Source: Gymnorhina tibicen (taxonomy: Eukaryota; Chordata; Aves; Passeriformes; Artamidae). Taken from it: DNA of 64,000 nt. Where the stretch lies: NCBI GenBank assembly GCA_013399875.1, contig VXAZ01006790.1, positions 62,001 through 126,000 of the forward strand, given 5' to 3'. A program made the position numbers and the translations under genes. Positions 48,136-59,206 of this stretch are shown here, in pieces. Under the pieces are notes generated by a model. It did no database searches. It was not told where the DNA came from and was given only the letters and a program-made list of their open reading frames with translations. Numbering within the stretch: position 1 is the stretch's first letter; each line of letters begins with the position of its first letter.

Positions 48136-50971
48136 AAGTACAACCAAACTACAAATTCCTAGCAAACAGAAGAAAACCCAAATCCATATACTTAATGTTT
48201 CAAGCTGCAGAAATTCAGACAAAAAAGGTGTTGTACCATTCACACACCGGTCAAACTCCACCTCAAAGTTGATACAACTGTATTTTTCTTCCGGCAGTTT
48301 ATCCAATTTTTACTAAACGCAAATCCTGTGTTGTGCATCCTAATGGCCCAAACTAAGTGGATCCAGATAGCAGCAAGCACCAAAAATTTCCAAGACAAGA
48401 AATAAATGTAGTCATAGGTTCTTGTAAGTCCCTGAACTGCTGGCTGAGGGCACTGCCACCACCACCAGTCCTAGAAGACAAAGCCAACACAAGCTGACAC
48501 CAGGTCCTCGTTGCTACATGAACACTTTACAGGGTTTTATCTTTGATTACTTCTACGTACCTTGTCCTTAGATGATCAAGGAATAAGTGAGGCATCTTCC
48601 TGCACAGATAACCCAGAAGAAGCAAAAAACAACCCAATTCCAAAGTGGTGTACAAGTACATTTAGGTACATAAAAATATATACAAATATATGATGTACTC
48701 TCATAGAACAGGTACAGGCTTTCAAATATACATTGATGCCTTTCCTACAGAATCTCCACTGCAGATTAGAATTTTTTTAAGAACTGTTTATAACCTTAGT
48801 TCTCTTTCAGAGCACAGAAGAAAAAAATACATCAAACCTCCAAAACAAACAAACGGACAAAAAACCAACCAAAACCCAAAACACCAGTGTTTTTTAGTTA
48901 CTAATAAACAACCTGAAGTACTGGAGCTTCACAGCAGCCCCATCATACTCTGACACAGATCCTGCCAGGCTGATTAGGCAACTCTGCATCTTTCCATTAC
49001 TTTAGAAAGCTGCAACATCTTAGAGTCTTAAGGTAAGCAAGCCTAGTCCACAGATCCATCAGCTGAAACACAGTTTAGGTGCCAGATATGGTCTCAAAAC
49101 TGTCCTTATCTCCCCAAAAGGTTGTGGCAAATCTCTTGGTTTTCTTTACAAGATTCACTAATTTTTTTCAACAAGAAAGAAATCAGGGTTGATATAACAA
49201 AACAACATAGTAGCACCATAGTAGGGTCGCTTTTTATCCCCAACTATTATTTTTCTAGTACATGAAGAATACAAACTATGTCAAGCAAGAGATTAGGATC
49301 TTGTAAAGCTGAAGGATTCGTAACAGTGCACATGACTGGAATTGTAGCATGAACTGGCATTCCATCCCCATCCAAAACTCTTCTCAGCTGAATGCTCTAC
49401 TTAGGATTTTGTCTTTGGAAAGTACCAATGTGCTCATGTCTCCATTCTTCTCTACACCTAAACACAAACACACTTCCCAACTTTTGCTATGATCATCTGA
49501 AGCAAAACCAAAGGAGGAGATTAATCATCTTCCTGACTTATTTTTTACAGGTGAAAATAATATAATCAAAGAGAACAGACACTATTCCTGCCTCATCACA
49601 ACACACACAATATTTCAATTAACAAAATACACAGACAAAGTAGAAAGGAACTTGCTCTCACATTTCTCCTTCTCTCTTTCTCCCTTCATACTTCCTCTCA
49701 GATGATGGGAACATCTGCCCAAGTACTGACCTTCTCTAACTTGAGGCATATGCAGCATAAGAAATCTTAGATTGCTATTCCTTCCTCTCCAAGTAAGCAA
49801 GTTCTGACCATTAATGATGGAGGGCTCCATTAAAAGCTGCCCATACAAACATCAAGCTATGGCAGGATATGAGCATGTAACGTATTACCAGATGTTGAAG
49901 ACCTACTTGCAAACGTTTTCCAGTTTAGGAAAGACAGAGAAGGAGCCACATATAAGCTCATAAACTAAGTTTTCAGAGTGGTCAAGAAATTCAAGCTCAC
50001 ATTACCACTTTATTCAATCACTCCATTATTCCAGCGGCTACACAGCAACACACATTCCACACCAGACCCACAGCACCAGGATAGTGTGCAATCACTTCAG
50101 GCATCTCACAGGTTTAACATACTGCAGACCCACCAATAAAAAAATATTTCATCAGTTAAACAAACACACAGTCAGGAACTACACAGCAGAGGAGCCAGCC
50201 CCAGGATATCCCTGCACGTGTCAGCAGGCACACAGGAAGAGCCACTGTACCCAGCATGGCCACGAAGCACACGGTCCCAGCTCACACGCAGGAACTTGTC
50301 TTGCACAAGCAACAGGGCATGCCAGGTACCGCTTCTGACCGTGCCAGCAGACATGCAGCGACAGGTTACACCTGGACAACAGTCACCCATCCTACACTTT
50401 TCCCCTGCCTCTGCACCAAAGCTTCTGCACTGGAGGTGAGGACAGCAGAGCTGTGAATAACTTCCGAAACTGTGACCTGAATCAAGCAGCACATTTAGGT
50501 GTAATAGCCCCAGTTTTGTCCACCTGAACCTGATGATCTGAAAACCGCAACATCTGAGGAGCACACTGAAATGCTACTAATCCCAAAACCCCAGATGGTA
50601 TTAGCAGGTTTTTAGCTCTTCTATTCCAGAGTGCAGCTTGACAGTGTAACTGGGGAAGATGCAATGAGCAACTGCTCCCAGAAAATGCTGCCTCGGTAAC
50701 TTCCACTCCGGCATCCCCTACTGTACCAAGTGCCTGTACCTGCCTGTCTGCAGGACAGGCCACGCCACAGAATCAGTATGCAAAATATCCCTCCCCAGCT
50801 CTTTAACAGATACCACAACTAACACCCACAGGGATCACAGGAGGGCTGTTATCACCAAACACTGACCTGGAGGTGGAAGGGATGTCTCCTTTTGGGGGCT
50901 GAAAATCCATCAAATGGTCAGTGACCCTTTGGCTGGCAATGCATATTGTCACGTCTGGGCTCATTAATGCA

Positions 50972-51378
50972 CAGGGCTGGAGCACCTCTGCTCTGGAGAC
51001 AGGCTGGGAGAGCTGGGGGTGTTCAGCCTGAAGGAGACTCTGGAGAGACCTGAGAGCCCCTTCCAGTGCTTGAAAGGGCTCCAAGAAAGCTGGAGAGGGA
51101 TTTTGGACAAGAGCCTGGAGTGACAAGACAAGGGAGAATGGCTTCCCACTGACAGAGGGCAGGGTTAGATGGGAAGAAATTCTTCCCTGTGAGGGTGGTG
51201 AGGCCCTGCCACAGGTTGCCCAGAGAAGCTGTGGCTGCCCCTGAATCCCTGGCAGTGTCCAAGGACAGATTGATGGGGCTTTGAACAACTGGTCTAGTGA
51301 AGGTGTCCCTGCCCATGGCAGGAGGATGGAACTGGATGAGCTTTAAGATTCCAACCCAAATCATTCTGTGATTCTATA
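50972..51378 (+). repeat. CR1 LINE 3' end, longest copy (plus orientation)
   Basis: The copy includes CAGGGCTGGAGCACCTCTGC, GTTCAGCCTGAAGGAGACTC, GAGAGGGATTTTGGACAAGA, GAGGGTGGTGAGGCCCTGCC, AGAAGCTGTGGCTGCCCCTG and the terminal ATCATTCTGTGATTCTATAA. This sense-strand CR1 3' UTR end of about 405 bases lies less than 300 bases from the DIP2A CpG island. Frames of 113-161 residues over it on the minus strand are CR1 by-products. Confidence 0.95.
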
Positions 51379-51559
51379 AAAATGGAGCGAGCATCACCAT
51401 ATTCCTGCCTGTATATACAGTGAAGCAAAAAAAGTTGGAAATTAACGATACAGAGGGAGAGGTTTAAGGTTTTAGCTACAGTTAGGAACAGATATTAAAA
51501 CTAAAATAAAATTGCCTTTCCAGAGTATCCAGCTGCACACTAACTGGCCATTTGGAAGC

Positions 51560-52060
51560 GCTCCTGAAGGGCCTCCACCACCGCTGCCGGCGCCGGCCGC
51601 AGGGGCCGCGGGCGGTCGGTGCAGCCACGGGGATGGCGGGGGACGGCGCAGGCCCGCCCGAGCCCGNNNNNNNNNNNNNNNNNNNNNNNNNNNNNNNNNN
51701 NNNNNNNNNNNNNNNNNNNNNNNNNNNNNNNNNNNNNNNNNNNNNNNNNNNNNNNNNNNNNNNNNNNNNNNNNNNNNNNNNNNNNNNNNNNNNNNNNNNN
51801 NNNNNNNNNNNNNNNNNNNNNNNNNNNNNNNNNNNGGGAGGAAGGGAAGGAGGGAGGAGGTGCCGCCGACCCTGCCGCCCCGCGCAGCCGCTACCGCAGC
51901 GCAGGACGCGCGGCCCGCGCCAGGGGCGGGACGGGGCCGTGCCGCTGGGGCGGGGCCGCAGCACGGCCCGCCCGCTCCTGTATCCAGCCGCTGCCCTTCT
52001 TATTCCCCCTTCCCTTTTCCCGCCCTTCTGGTTGCCTTCGCACCTGCTATGCTGAGACCT
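51560..52060 (-). promoter_or_regulatory. DIP2A: CpG island, probable DIP2A promoter
   Basis: This is the only long, dense CpG island outside the ERV LTR in an otherwise AT-rich window. GC-box-like GGGGCGGGAC (about 51923) and GGGGCGGGGC (about 51947) lie right of the gap, upstream on the minus strand. It lies upstream of DIP2A exon 2 and about 2.9 kb downstream of the PCNT stop, in the right place for the DIP2A start. No TATA box is seen. The gap prevents placing the transcription start or initiator codon. Confidence 0.75.
51667..51835. other. Assembly gap (169 N), likely hides DIP2A exon 1
   Basis: 169 undetermined bases in the densest part of the CpG island. Exon 2 requires an upstream exon ending in a single G that completes a Gly codon. 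On the minus strand I find no convincing donor left of the gap and no DIP2-like coding sequence on either side, so the initiator exon most likely lies inside. Reading frames reported across the gap are meaningless. Confidence 0.7.
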
Positions 52061-54748
52061 CCTTCCTGAAAATACCGAAACTGCCCTTTCCCTCCTCACT
52101 CCTTCCTCCCAGCGGAAAATAGGAACTGTGACCGAGCCTGAGCCCACGGGGCCCACTCAGTCTACTGAGTGTCTCAGGAAAAGGCATGGGCATTTTCATG
52201 CCAAAGAATTCCACTGTGAGAGCCTGGATGTAAAGTGGTGCCTGGGACTGCACAAAGAAAAAAAAAAAGTGTCAACCACCTCTCAAAGGGCAGCAGGAAG
52301 CATTTGGGTTGGAGGCTGGGTTGATGCAGTAGCTTTTCCCTGTTCAACTATAGGTTCCAGAGTGCGTGTGTGGCAGGACACCAGAGCCTGATGTTCTGGC
52401 ATTCCTGCAACCTTCCAGAGACTCGGGCAAAGGAAATCCAGGACCTTGCCAGTGGTCCTGACCACCCAAACTGCCCTGCCAAGTAACAACTTTCCTAGAA
52501 CTAGAAAATAGGAAAATCTGGGGAATAGGTTTCTGCTGACAACTGCTTCCGTCCAGAACACCTCTCCAGTTTAGGATTGGGTTCATGTTGGGGCTTCCAA
52601 TTTCTCTACTCACATTACTGAGGTCAACACACCACAGGAGAGTGTGTCCCATGTGGCTGCCCTTCTAAGGGCACAGACACAGCACACCAGAACTAGGAAA
52701 ACCATGCTGCTTAAAATGTCATCCCTTACACTGGGCAGAAACTTTTCTGCTTCCACTGCCCTTCAGAAAGCTGTCTGTGGGTACTGGGGAGCTGATGGGA
52801 ATGTAGCCCCAGGGAAACATTACCTGTAGCTAAGATCCTACCTGGCTGGATTCCTTCACTGCAGATTTCTTTTCTGAATAGGAGTCTGCAGAATCTGCCC
52901 CTTACCCCCATGTCCCACCTGTGCTCCTGGAAACAGTGACTGCCCCAACGAGACTCTTGGAGGGGTATATAGGGAGGAGGTGAGGCAGGGAAGCACTGAC
53001 TGCCACAGAAAAGTTCCTCTGAATGCAAAGCCCTGCCAAGGCTTGGGAAGAGCCCTGCATATTCTGGGATATAAAAAAGCCCCTGTAGATTGCTTTAAAA
53101 ATGTGCCAATGCAAAGCCAAATTCCATTGAAACAGAACTGTTCCCTATGATGTGCCAACTATCCTTTAAAAGGTAGTTTTAATTATCCACCTAGAAGTGC
53201 CAGATTTTAAAAACAGGCATTAATTTGGATTTGCAGTGTCAGTACTGACTGGCTAACTCTGAGCACAGGCCCTCAGGCCTCACAGCCCTCCTGTTTACAC
53301 TCAACATGGAACACCCAGCTGTGAATGTGCTATTACAGATTGGATTTAGTGCCAGTTCTGAACTCTGTTTTAGAAATGCATTGTTCCCAAAAGAAGATCA
53401 GCTTGTGCTATGCTAATCAAAAGGGGCACCTGCTGCATCAAGTGTTAGGAGTCTTAGAATCTGATTTTTAAAAGAAATATGATACAGTCACTGAGCCAGC
53501 TTAAACTTAGTTCAAATTGGTTTGGAACTCTGGACAAGTTAAGTTACTGTTGCCAAGCTTTTACACCAAATCAGGTATTATTTGTTCACAGCTCTCTTAA
53601 ATTTATGCCCGATCAGTTTAAGGGTTCTCCTATAGCTGTCAGAGGGTAATAAATCTGTACACATGCCAAGATCTATCTCTACCACATTTTTTTTCCAGAG
53701 AACCAAATGATGATCTACCTGACAGATAAACAAGAGTTTACCAAAATAAAAGCAGTTAAATAAGTAATAAAACAATGTCAGATGAATGCCAATATATAAT
53801 TCTCAATACCCAGTAGAGAAAAATCTTTTAATAGGCTGCAGGAGAACAGTTTGCCTTCAGAATAGATTTTTCTCGTGCTCCAAAGTTAAACACCATATCT
53901 GCTTTGAAGGTAGAGATTTCATGTTTCCAGAGGTTTAAAATATTTTGGTATTGTAATTCTTCCTATGCCTTTTCTAAAGAAATACAGAAATATCACATAA
54001 AAGTCTTATTCAGCATGATGCTCAAATCTCTCATTTTTGCCCTAAGACATTTTGACTGGAAATGGGTGTACCATTTCCTCTTCTCTGACCAGCAACTTCA
54101 TACACATTTGGAACCACCCCCCTGAAGGTAGCTACAGCCCAAGATACCAGACAGAGGAAGGATCACTTACATTAGACGTAGATAGAATTCACAGGTTTTG
54201 TTTGGTACATTTTGCCAAAAATGCACAGAGTTAAACAAAATTATGGGCCTTTTGAACTAGAAAAATGAAGCTAAAAATGTCCAGAGTAAATAGGGCAGAC
54301 TGAAGAAGGACTTACGTACTGAAAAACCAGAAGAGAAAACCCTAAATTCACAGAAGTCTACAGGTATCTTTGATATTTGTGAGAGTATTTGAGCTATTCC
54401 TTTAATTGGAATGATCCTACAGAAATATTAAAACCCAAACAATTTTAGGAACAGCAAAAGAAATAAAGAGGCAAGGTGGAAACAAACAACCACACAATGT
54501 AAGAATTCACTAATAAAATGCCATTTTAATAACTTTTTTTACAAGGAATCCACCTATACACTATAGAAAAATAAACACCACAGAGACTTTTTGCAGCTTA
54601 CAATACAGCAATGCAGGCACACTTCAGCTGTTGACTTAATTTCACATGAGAATGTAAAACATTGTTCTTCGTGAAAAGTAAGTCCCTCTTAAAGTACTAA
54701 AATATAATAAAAAGAGTCATATAAAAATCTGCTGTAAAAGCACTGCCC
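52061..54748. other. Intergenic region between PCNT and DIP2A
   Basis: About 2.7 kb between the PCNT poly(A) signal and the DIP2A CpG island. Part near 52170-53060 is moderately GC-rich with several overlapping short frames on both strands; none has a recognisable domain. There is a poly(A) run near 52258-52268. No CR1 copy or RNA gene is seen. Confidence 0.5.
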
Positions 54749-54754
54749 TTTATT
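54749..54754 (-). terminator. PCNT: PCNT poly(A) signal AATAAA
   Basis: TTTATT on the plus strand is AATAAA on the PCNT sense strand, about 93 bases past the TGA. It would give a very short 3' UTR. The cleavage site is unknown. Confidence 0.6.
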
Positions 54755-54846
54755 CAGTTGCATGGGAGATTGCAAGTGCCTCTGTTGAGTGAGGACCAAC
54801 TCAGAGGAAGCAGGAACTTGCAGGACAGATTTCATAAGCATTCCCA

Positions 54847-54890
54847 TCACTTTCTCATATTTCTCTGATGAGGCGAGCCTAGCACTTGCC
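54847..54890 (-). CDS. PCNT: PCNT last coding exon (provisional)
   Basis: A strong T-rich acceptor ending TTTAAATTTAG precedes 54890. Read in the phase required by the previous exon (one G carried over), it gives GQVLGSPHQRNMRK and then TGA at 54849-54847. An AATAAA follows within 100 bases, which supports a terminal exon. The tail beyond LEVIQQRLGG is short and not clearly alike between species, so homology does not confirm it. The alternative is retention of the previous intron, which would add about 29 different residues before a stop at about 56135. Confidence 0.6.
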
Positions 54891-56236
54891 CTAAATTTAA
54901 AAAAACACAAATCGATATTAGAAAACTGCTTGCATTATGAAGCAACAGTGTACAATTAGCAGCACGTTATTTCCTCAAAGCACTTCATATGAGCTACACT
55001 GAAAGCAATTCCCATTTTCACGAGCCACCTCGCAGCAATCCAAAACAGGATTTGAAAGCCTAAACATCTGCCAAAGCAAACCTTCATACCATGGGACCAG
55101 TGCTCCGTCACAGGCCTGCTTTACCCCTAGTGACAGCTCAATTTTGCCACTCCTGTGGTGATTCTGTTGCTGGGCAAGGTCTTGCCACTGAGTGGATGTC
55201 CTAAAGTTCATTAGGAACTGAGAAATCATTTGGCTGACAGCACTGTTCTAAAGATTGCAGCATCATTCTGTAATGACTGACATTATCATCCTGGTAACAT
55301 GGAAATGACAAAAATTATACGCACTTTTCACAAATGTGCTGTTCATGGTGTCCCAGCTGTGGAGTACTTATTCCACACTTAGATTGAAGCAAAATGTGTT
55401 ACTTCCATAAAGGCTGACATGTTTCAAGTCTAAAATCTGTTTATCTATCTGTATCAGCCATACAGCTGCAGTATTTGGGGAAAAAAACCCAAAACAAACA
55501 AACCCACAAAGTCATGGTAATAAAGTTTCTAGGTAAAGTCCTGCTGAGTTCAGTGTCAAAGTTCCCAAACTCTTCAGGATTTCAGGATGATGTGATGACA
55601 GTGTGAGTTCCTCCTTAGGACAAGGTGTTTCTGTGCTATAATCAACATGTAACAAGATGAGGTAACTAGACTGAATTAAACTAAGTAAATTCAGTCTAGA
55701 AAATAGCTGGAACTGTTTTAAATAGCAAAGCTAAGTGCCACTACAGTCCTTTGTGGGCTATTTGATCAGTCTTAGAACTAGATGGCTGTATTTACCAGCC
55801 TCCAAATCTTTTTTTAAATCTGTTATGAACATAAGGAAATTATAAATAAGGGAAGCATTACAGTTTGTGCTGCAGAGAAAGCCCTGCTCAGATATTAAAC
55901 CAGCTCTGTTTGACTTTAAAGCAAATTGACTCTCTGCACAGCTTCATTTAAATTGCAACACTTGCTTGTTTAGACTTCGGAACAGGAGGGGGGCAGGAAT
56001 TACATGAAATTATTCAAACTTATCTCTTTCACTATGAACTTAGAGAAATGCCACACTTGGACTAGTTTTAGATACAATTCAGAAAGTTCTCCTTTCAGAG
56101 ACTGACTTAGTTGTTACCCTCAATAATGATAATTACTCCTTAAAATGTTGCTCTTTATTGGCAATGTGCACAAAGAGCCTTGCAAAAAGCAGCCCAGACT
56201 TGCAAGAGCTGTGAGGGGTAAAAAGGTGGGTCTTAC
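54891..56236 (-). other. PCNT: PCNT intron before the last exon
   Basis: A 1.35-kb intron with donor GTAAGA. An 84-residue minus frame (54975-55229) lacks a good acceptor and family match. No repeats recognised. Confidence 0.55.
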
Positions 56237-56364
56237 CTGGCTGCATCCCTCCCAGCCTTTGCTGGATCACCTCCAAGCGATGAATATATTCTGTGAGCGA
56301 TTGTTCAGGATCCTGAGGTGGCACAAGGGATTTTTCTGGAGCTGAACTTGGGGATGGATGCAAT
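56237..56364 (-). CDS. PCNT: PCNT coding exon, conserved C-terminal tail
   Basis: A 128-base exon with acceptor CTTTTTAAG before 56364 and donor GTAAGA after 56237. It encodes LHPSPSSAPEKSLVPPQDPE, then QSLTEYIHRLEVIQQRLGGM and QP, with one base over. The QDPE-SLTEYIH-LEVIQQRLGG segment is the conserved end of vertebrate pericentrin and separates it from AKAP9. The first Arg is split with the previous exon. Confidence 0.95.
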
Positions 56365-56868
56365 CTTAAAAAGAAAACAAATGATTTTCTCCTTCTCATG
56401 CTATACTCTCAACTATATCCAAGAAGTTACATTCATATAGGCAGGAATTCTGGGCAAAGAAAAGTGGAACCACCACCAGCCCTTCCATCTGTATAGCTGT
56501 TCCTGAAACAAGAGCAGCAACAGGCATCATTTAGCCTGCCTTGGATCCACATCAGACCTGAGCCACCACTAATCCAGTCACACTGAGCACCAGTCAGGGC
56601 TACTGTTACTAATACCCTGTTCTGTATCATACAGGTGACTTTTCTTAGCAGGGCTGTCAGACCCAGACACATCCCATGACAGAGGAATAGGGTGGGGTAG
56701 AATTAAGTCTTTTGGAAGTGCTTGCAGGTCTCAGACTCCCCAAAACATTTTGTTAAATTCCATGCAAACCAGAAGACTACCTGGCTGTTGTGACAAGCAG
56801 AGTCTGTCCCCCCAACGTTAAAAAAAACCTACAATAATTTGAAGTATCTCCTGTCTATGCAGACTGAC
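56365..56868 (-). other. PCNT: PCNT intron
   Basis: A 504-base intron with donor GTCAGT. A 79-residue minus frame (56433-56672) has no support. Confidence 0.55.
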
Positions 56869-57031
56869 CTGTTGTGTGAGCGGGACGAGGATCGTGGGGA
56901 GAGGCTCATGAATCTTGCAGCACAGCTGGTTCTGTGGCACAGCCCTGTGTCACTGTCCCGGGTAGGGGGAGAGCTGACGGGAACAGCTGGGGGCTGCTGC
57001 TCTTTCAGGACTTCTGTTCTAGCACCAGAGG
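56869..57031 (-). CDS. PCNT: PCNT coding exon, Ser/Pro/Arg-rich linker
   Basis: A 163-base exon with acceptor TTTACCACAG before 57031 and donor GTCAGT after 56869. It encodes ASGARTEVLKEQQPPAVPV, SSPPTRDSDTGLCHRTSC, and AARFMSLSPRSSSRSHN, then splits an Arg codon. It is low-complexity and probably disordered, between the PACT core and the conserved tail; this part varies between species. Support comes from exact phase on both sides (Ala codon shared with the previous exon, Arg with the next), clean splice sites and a GC content above the introns. No long Met-started frame covers it. Confidence 0.85.
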
Positions 57032-57739
57032 CTGTGGTAAATATGAAGGGTTAAAAAATATGCACTAGGAACCACTGAGAACAGGCTATCATAAACACAT
57101 CCAATAAACCCATAAAAATGACAGAGTATATGGTTAAGTTTGGTTTTAAATGCAGGTAAATACACTTTCTACAGCTAACTGCTTTTTTGGTTTGTGTGGG
57201 GTTTTTTGTTTTAACCATATTTAACAGAACTGTGATGCTATTTTGTCGTGAGGTAGAAAGTTCAGCATTTGAGGATTCAAGTTTCTTAGGAATCACACCA
57301 CAGTGGGTTTATGTACAAAGTTGGCGCTTTCCTTCAAAATAAGTATTTCCAGCAACTTAGAAACAGTGAAAATTACATAGTACCAGGTAATGAAAAAGGC
57401 ACAATTTAATCAGAATTTTGTTTCTCATTGAAAAGCCACAAGTAATGGAGCATTACATTAAGGGCAACAGTTCCCCAATACTGGGTGCTGCATTAAGATA
57501 CTTGTTAGAATTCTTACAAATCAGTAACTCTTACAAATTATCAGTAACTCAAAGGAACGCTCAAGTGTTCCTCAGGTAACTCACGTCTTTGTTGACCTGC
57601 ATCAGAGCATCTATCCATCTACTCTGCAGATGGATAGTGGCAAAGTAAACAGATTTTCCCACTTCGGTTTTGTTTTTAAATAATTTCTCTTCAGTGATGT
57701 GTTTCATGAAGAAAACAATGTATTTGTCCAAACCCGTAC
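57032..57739 (-). other. PCNT: PCNT intron
   Basis: A 708-base AT-rich intron, donor GTACGG (variant at +5). It contains a small duplicated segment, CTTACAAATCAGTAACT/CTTACAAATTATCAGTAACT, at about 57514-57550. Confidence 0.55.
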
Positions 57740-57828
57740 CTGTGTTACCTCCTATACTGTGAGAAATGCTTTCACCCTGTGCGCTCTTCCTGCCAACTTT
57801 GTTCCACTTCTTCACCAAAAACTTTAAC
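57740..57828 (-). CDS. PCNT: PCNT coding exon, end of PACT domain
   Basis: An 89-base exon with acceptor TCTTACCAAG before 57828 and donor GTACGG after 57740. It encodes, after completing Arg, LKFLVKKWNKVGRKSAQGES and ISHSIGGNT. The R-L-[KR]-F-L-V-K-K-W motif joins the hydrophobic AVRAIIAIS end of the previous exon to form the basic amphipathic stretch of the PACT domain. This is where calmodulin binding has been mapped in pericentrin (family knowledge). Confidence 0.94.
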
Positions 57829-58967
57829 CTTGGTAAGAAAACAAATTTGTACAAACATGAAAAATAAGCAGAAATACAATAACTTTTAATATTAAGTTAT
57901 TTGTTGGTATAGAACATATTAGGCAACATAAGTAATAATTGTTGTGGGAATGACAGGAGAATTCTTCAACTTCAGTCTTTGGAACGCTGGCTTATCCCAT
58001 TTTACCCTGCAATGATCCTTAACTGCTGAAAAGACTTGCTTGTTTTGGCTCTGCTCCTAATCTCCAGAGAGCTCTTCCTACCTGAGAGGAGGAGTTTGGA
58101 GGTCACTGCAGGAGTTTGGAGGTTCTGGAGCCTTTGCTGTTATTATGGTATTCATGTCAAAAACTCTGTGTCATCTCCTGACAGAAACTTGCTAGTAATC
58201 ATTTTTACTAGACAAGGAAATTGCTCAGAAATAACCACCTATTACATTTAAAACTTCTTTTTTTCATTTATTGGCCTAAAGCCATTGGGAGATGGCATAC
58301 TGTCCCATGTACAGCTAGCAAAACCCATTTGGTAGTGACAGAGCATGACAATCACACCCAATGAAACACATGCTACTGGATTCTAGAGAGAACCATCCCT
58401 GACAAATCACATTCTGATACAAGACAGACTATCCAGTGAGACCAAAGAGATAAGGGTCAGCCCCAAAGGACTTCAGTTTGTAATGCTGTGCACTGGTTCC
58501 CAAATATATTGCAGCTGGGTATCACTCAAGTAACTTTTTCATAGAATTACAGAATGGCTTGGGCTGAAAAGGATCTTAAAGAAGCCCACCTTGTTCCATC
58601 CTCCTGCCATGGGCAGGGACACCTCCCACTAGATCAGTTTGCTCCAAGCCCTGTCCAACCTGACCTTGAACATATCCAGGGATGGGGCAGCCACAGCTTC
58701 TCTGGGCAACCTGTGCCAGGGCCTCACCACCCTCACAGGGAAGAATTTCTTTCCAATATCCCATCTAAATCTACCTTCTTTCATCTTAAAGATGTTTTTT
58801 ACAAATCTTTAGTACAGATCAAACTCAGCTAACAAGTCATGCTTGAACCAGTTCTGGAGATTGCTTCTGCTTAATATTAATATAGGATAAGCCACAGGAA
58901 CTATCAATTTTTTTTAAGTTTCCAAGAAAACCTCACATATGAGAGACAGGGAATGTTTTGGCTTTAC
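57829..58967 (-). other. PCNT: PCNT intron (within PACT)
   Basis: A 1.14-kb intron, donor GTAAAG. It contains one CR1 3' end (58538-58795) and a short direct repeat GAGGAGTTTGGAGGT/AGGAGTTTGGAGGTT near 58084-58122. Confidence 0.6.
58538..58795 (-). repeat. CR1 LINE 3' end (minus orientation)
   Basis: The copy starts TCATAGAATTACAGAATGGC and includes CCTGCCATGGGCAGGGACAC, CCAGGGATGGGGCAGCCACA, GGGCAACCTGTGCCAGGGCC and AAGAATTTCTTTCCAATATC. Well-preserved reverse-complement CR1, in the same sense as PCNT. Confidence 0.94.
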
Positions 58968-59206
58968 CTTGAGATGGCAATGATGGCTCTGACTGCACAC
59001 CTGAACTTGGTGAAAGGCCGGGAGTGTGATCCAGAGAGCTGCAGGTCTGCAGGAGAAGGATAGATTCCCATGCGGGCAATGAGGGAGAGAGTTGCTTGCT
59101 CACAGTCCTGAAACCCACCAAGCAGCAGCAAGAGGTATTTCTTCTGATAAACTAGAGCCTTTCTAAAGCTCTCTGCTCGAATGTACTTCCGATATAATCT
59201 CTGCAA
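58968..59206 (-). CDS. PCNT: PCNT coding exon, PACT domain core
   Basis: A 239-base exon with acceptor TTTTTTCTGCAG before 59206 and donor GTAAAG after 58968. It encodes LQRLYRKYIRAESFRKALVY, QKKYLLLLLGGFQDCEQATL, SLIARMGIYPSPADLQLSG, and SRPFTKFRCAVRAIIAIS, then two bases of Arg. This is the PACT domain (pericentrin-AKAP450 centrosomal targeting), with the diagnostic RAESFRKAL, KKYLLLLLGGFQ, and RPFT-FR-AVR blocks. It targets the protein to the centrosome. A second AG six bases into the exon could be used instead and would delete LQ. Confidence 0.97.

Larger units (their letters stand above)
46547..51559 (-). other. DIP2A: DIP2A intron 1, 5' part
   Basis: About 5 kb of intron between the ERV and the CpG island. 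It contains a short CR1 fragment (48088-48135), a moderately GC-rich block with several open frames at about 50170-50450, and a 400-base CR1 (50972-51378). Nothing else is recognised. Confidence 0.55.
1..51835 (-). other. DIP2A: DIP2A gene, 5' half (gene span within window)
   Basis: Twelve minus-strand exons (28541 down to 460) join in phase with GT/AG borders at every junction and total 1545 coding bases. Together they read as the N-terminal part of a Disco-interacting protein 2: a DMAP1-binding region, a Ser-rich low-complexity linker, then the first half of an AMP-binding (adenylate-forming, FAAL-like) domain. Exon 1 is not visible and probably sits in the assembly gap at 51667-51835. The gene leaves the window at the left edge, so the remainder of the first AMP-binding domain and the whole second one are missing. 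DIP2 proteins are known as large fatty-acyl-AMP-ligase-like proteins. The family assignment is firm. The A paralogue is inferred mainly from PCNT lying immediately upstream on the same strand, as on human 21q22.3. Confidence 0.88.

Noticed and set aside
50803..51364. Minus-strand frames of 61-161 residues
   Set aside because: They are the antisense of a CR1 3' end; the sequence is explained by the repeat.
51482..52156. Four frames of 167-224 residues spanning the CpG island
   Set aside because: Each runs through 169 Ns read as X, and the flanks lack any known domain.
54975..55229. Alternative last PCNT exon (84-residue minus frame)
   Set aside because: The only nearby AG lacks a pyrimidine tract; in the required phase it would give just a few residues before a stop. 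The exon at 54890 has a much better acceptor.
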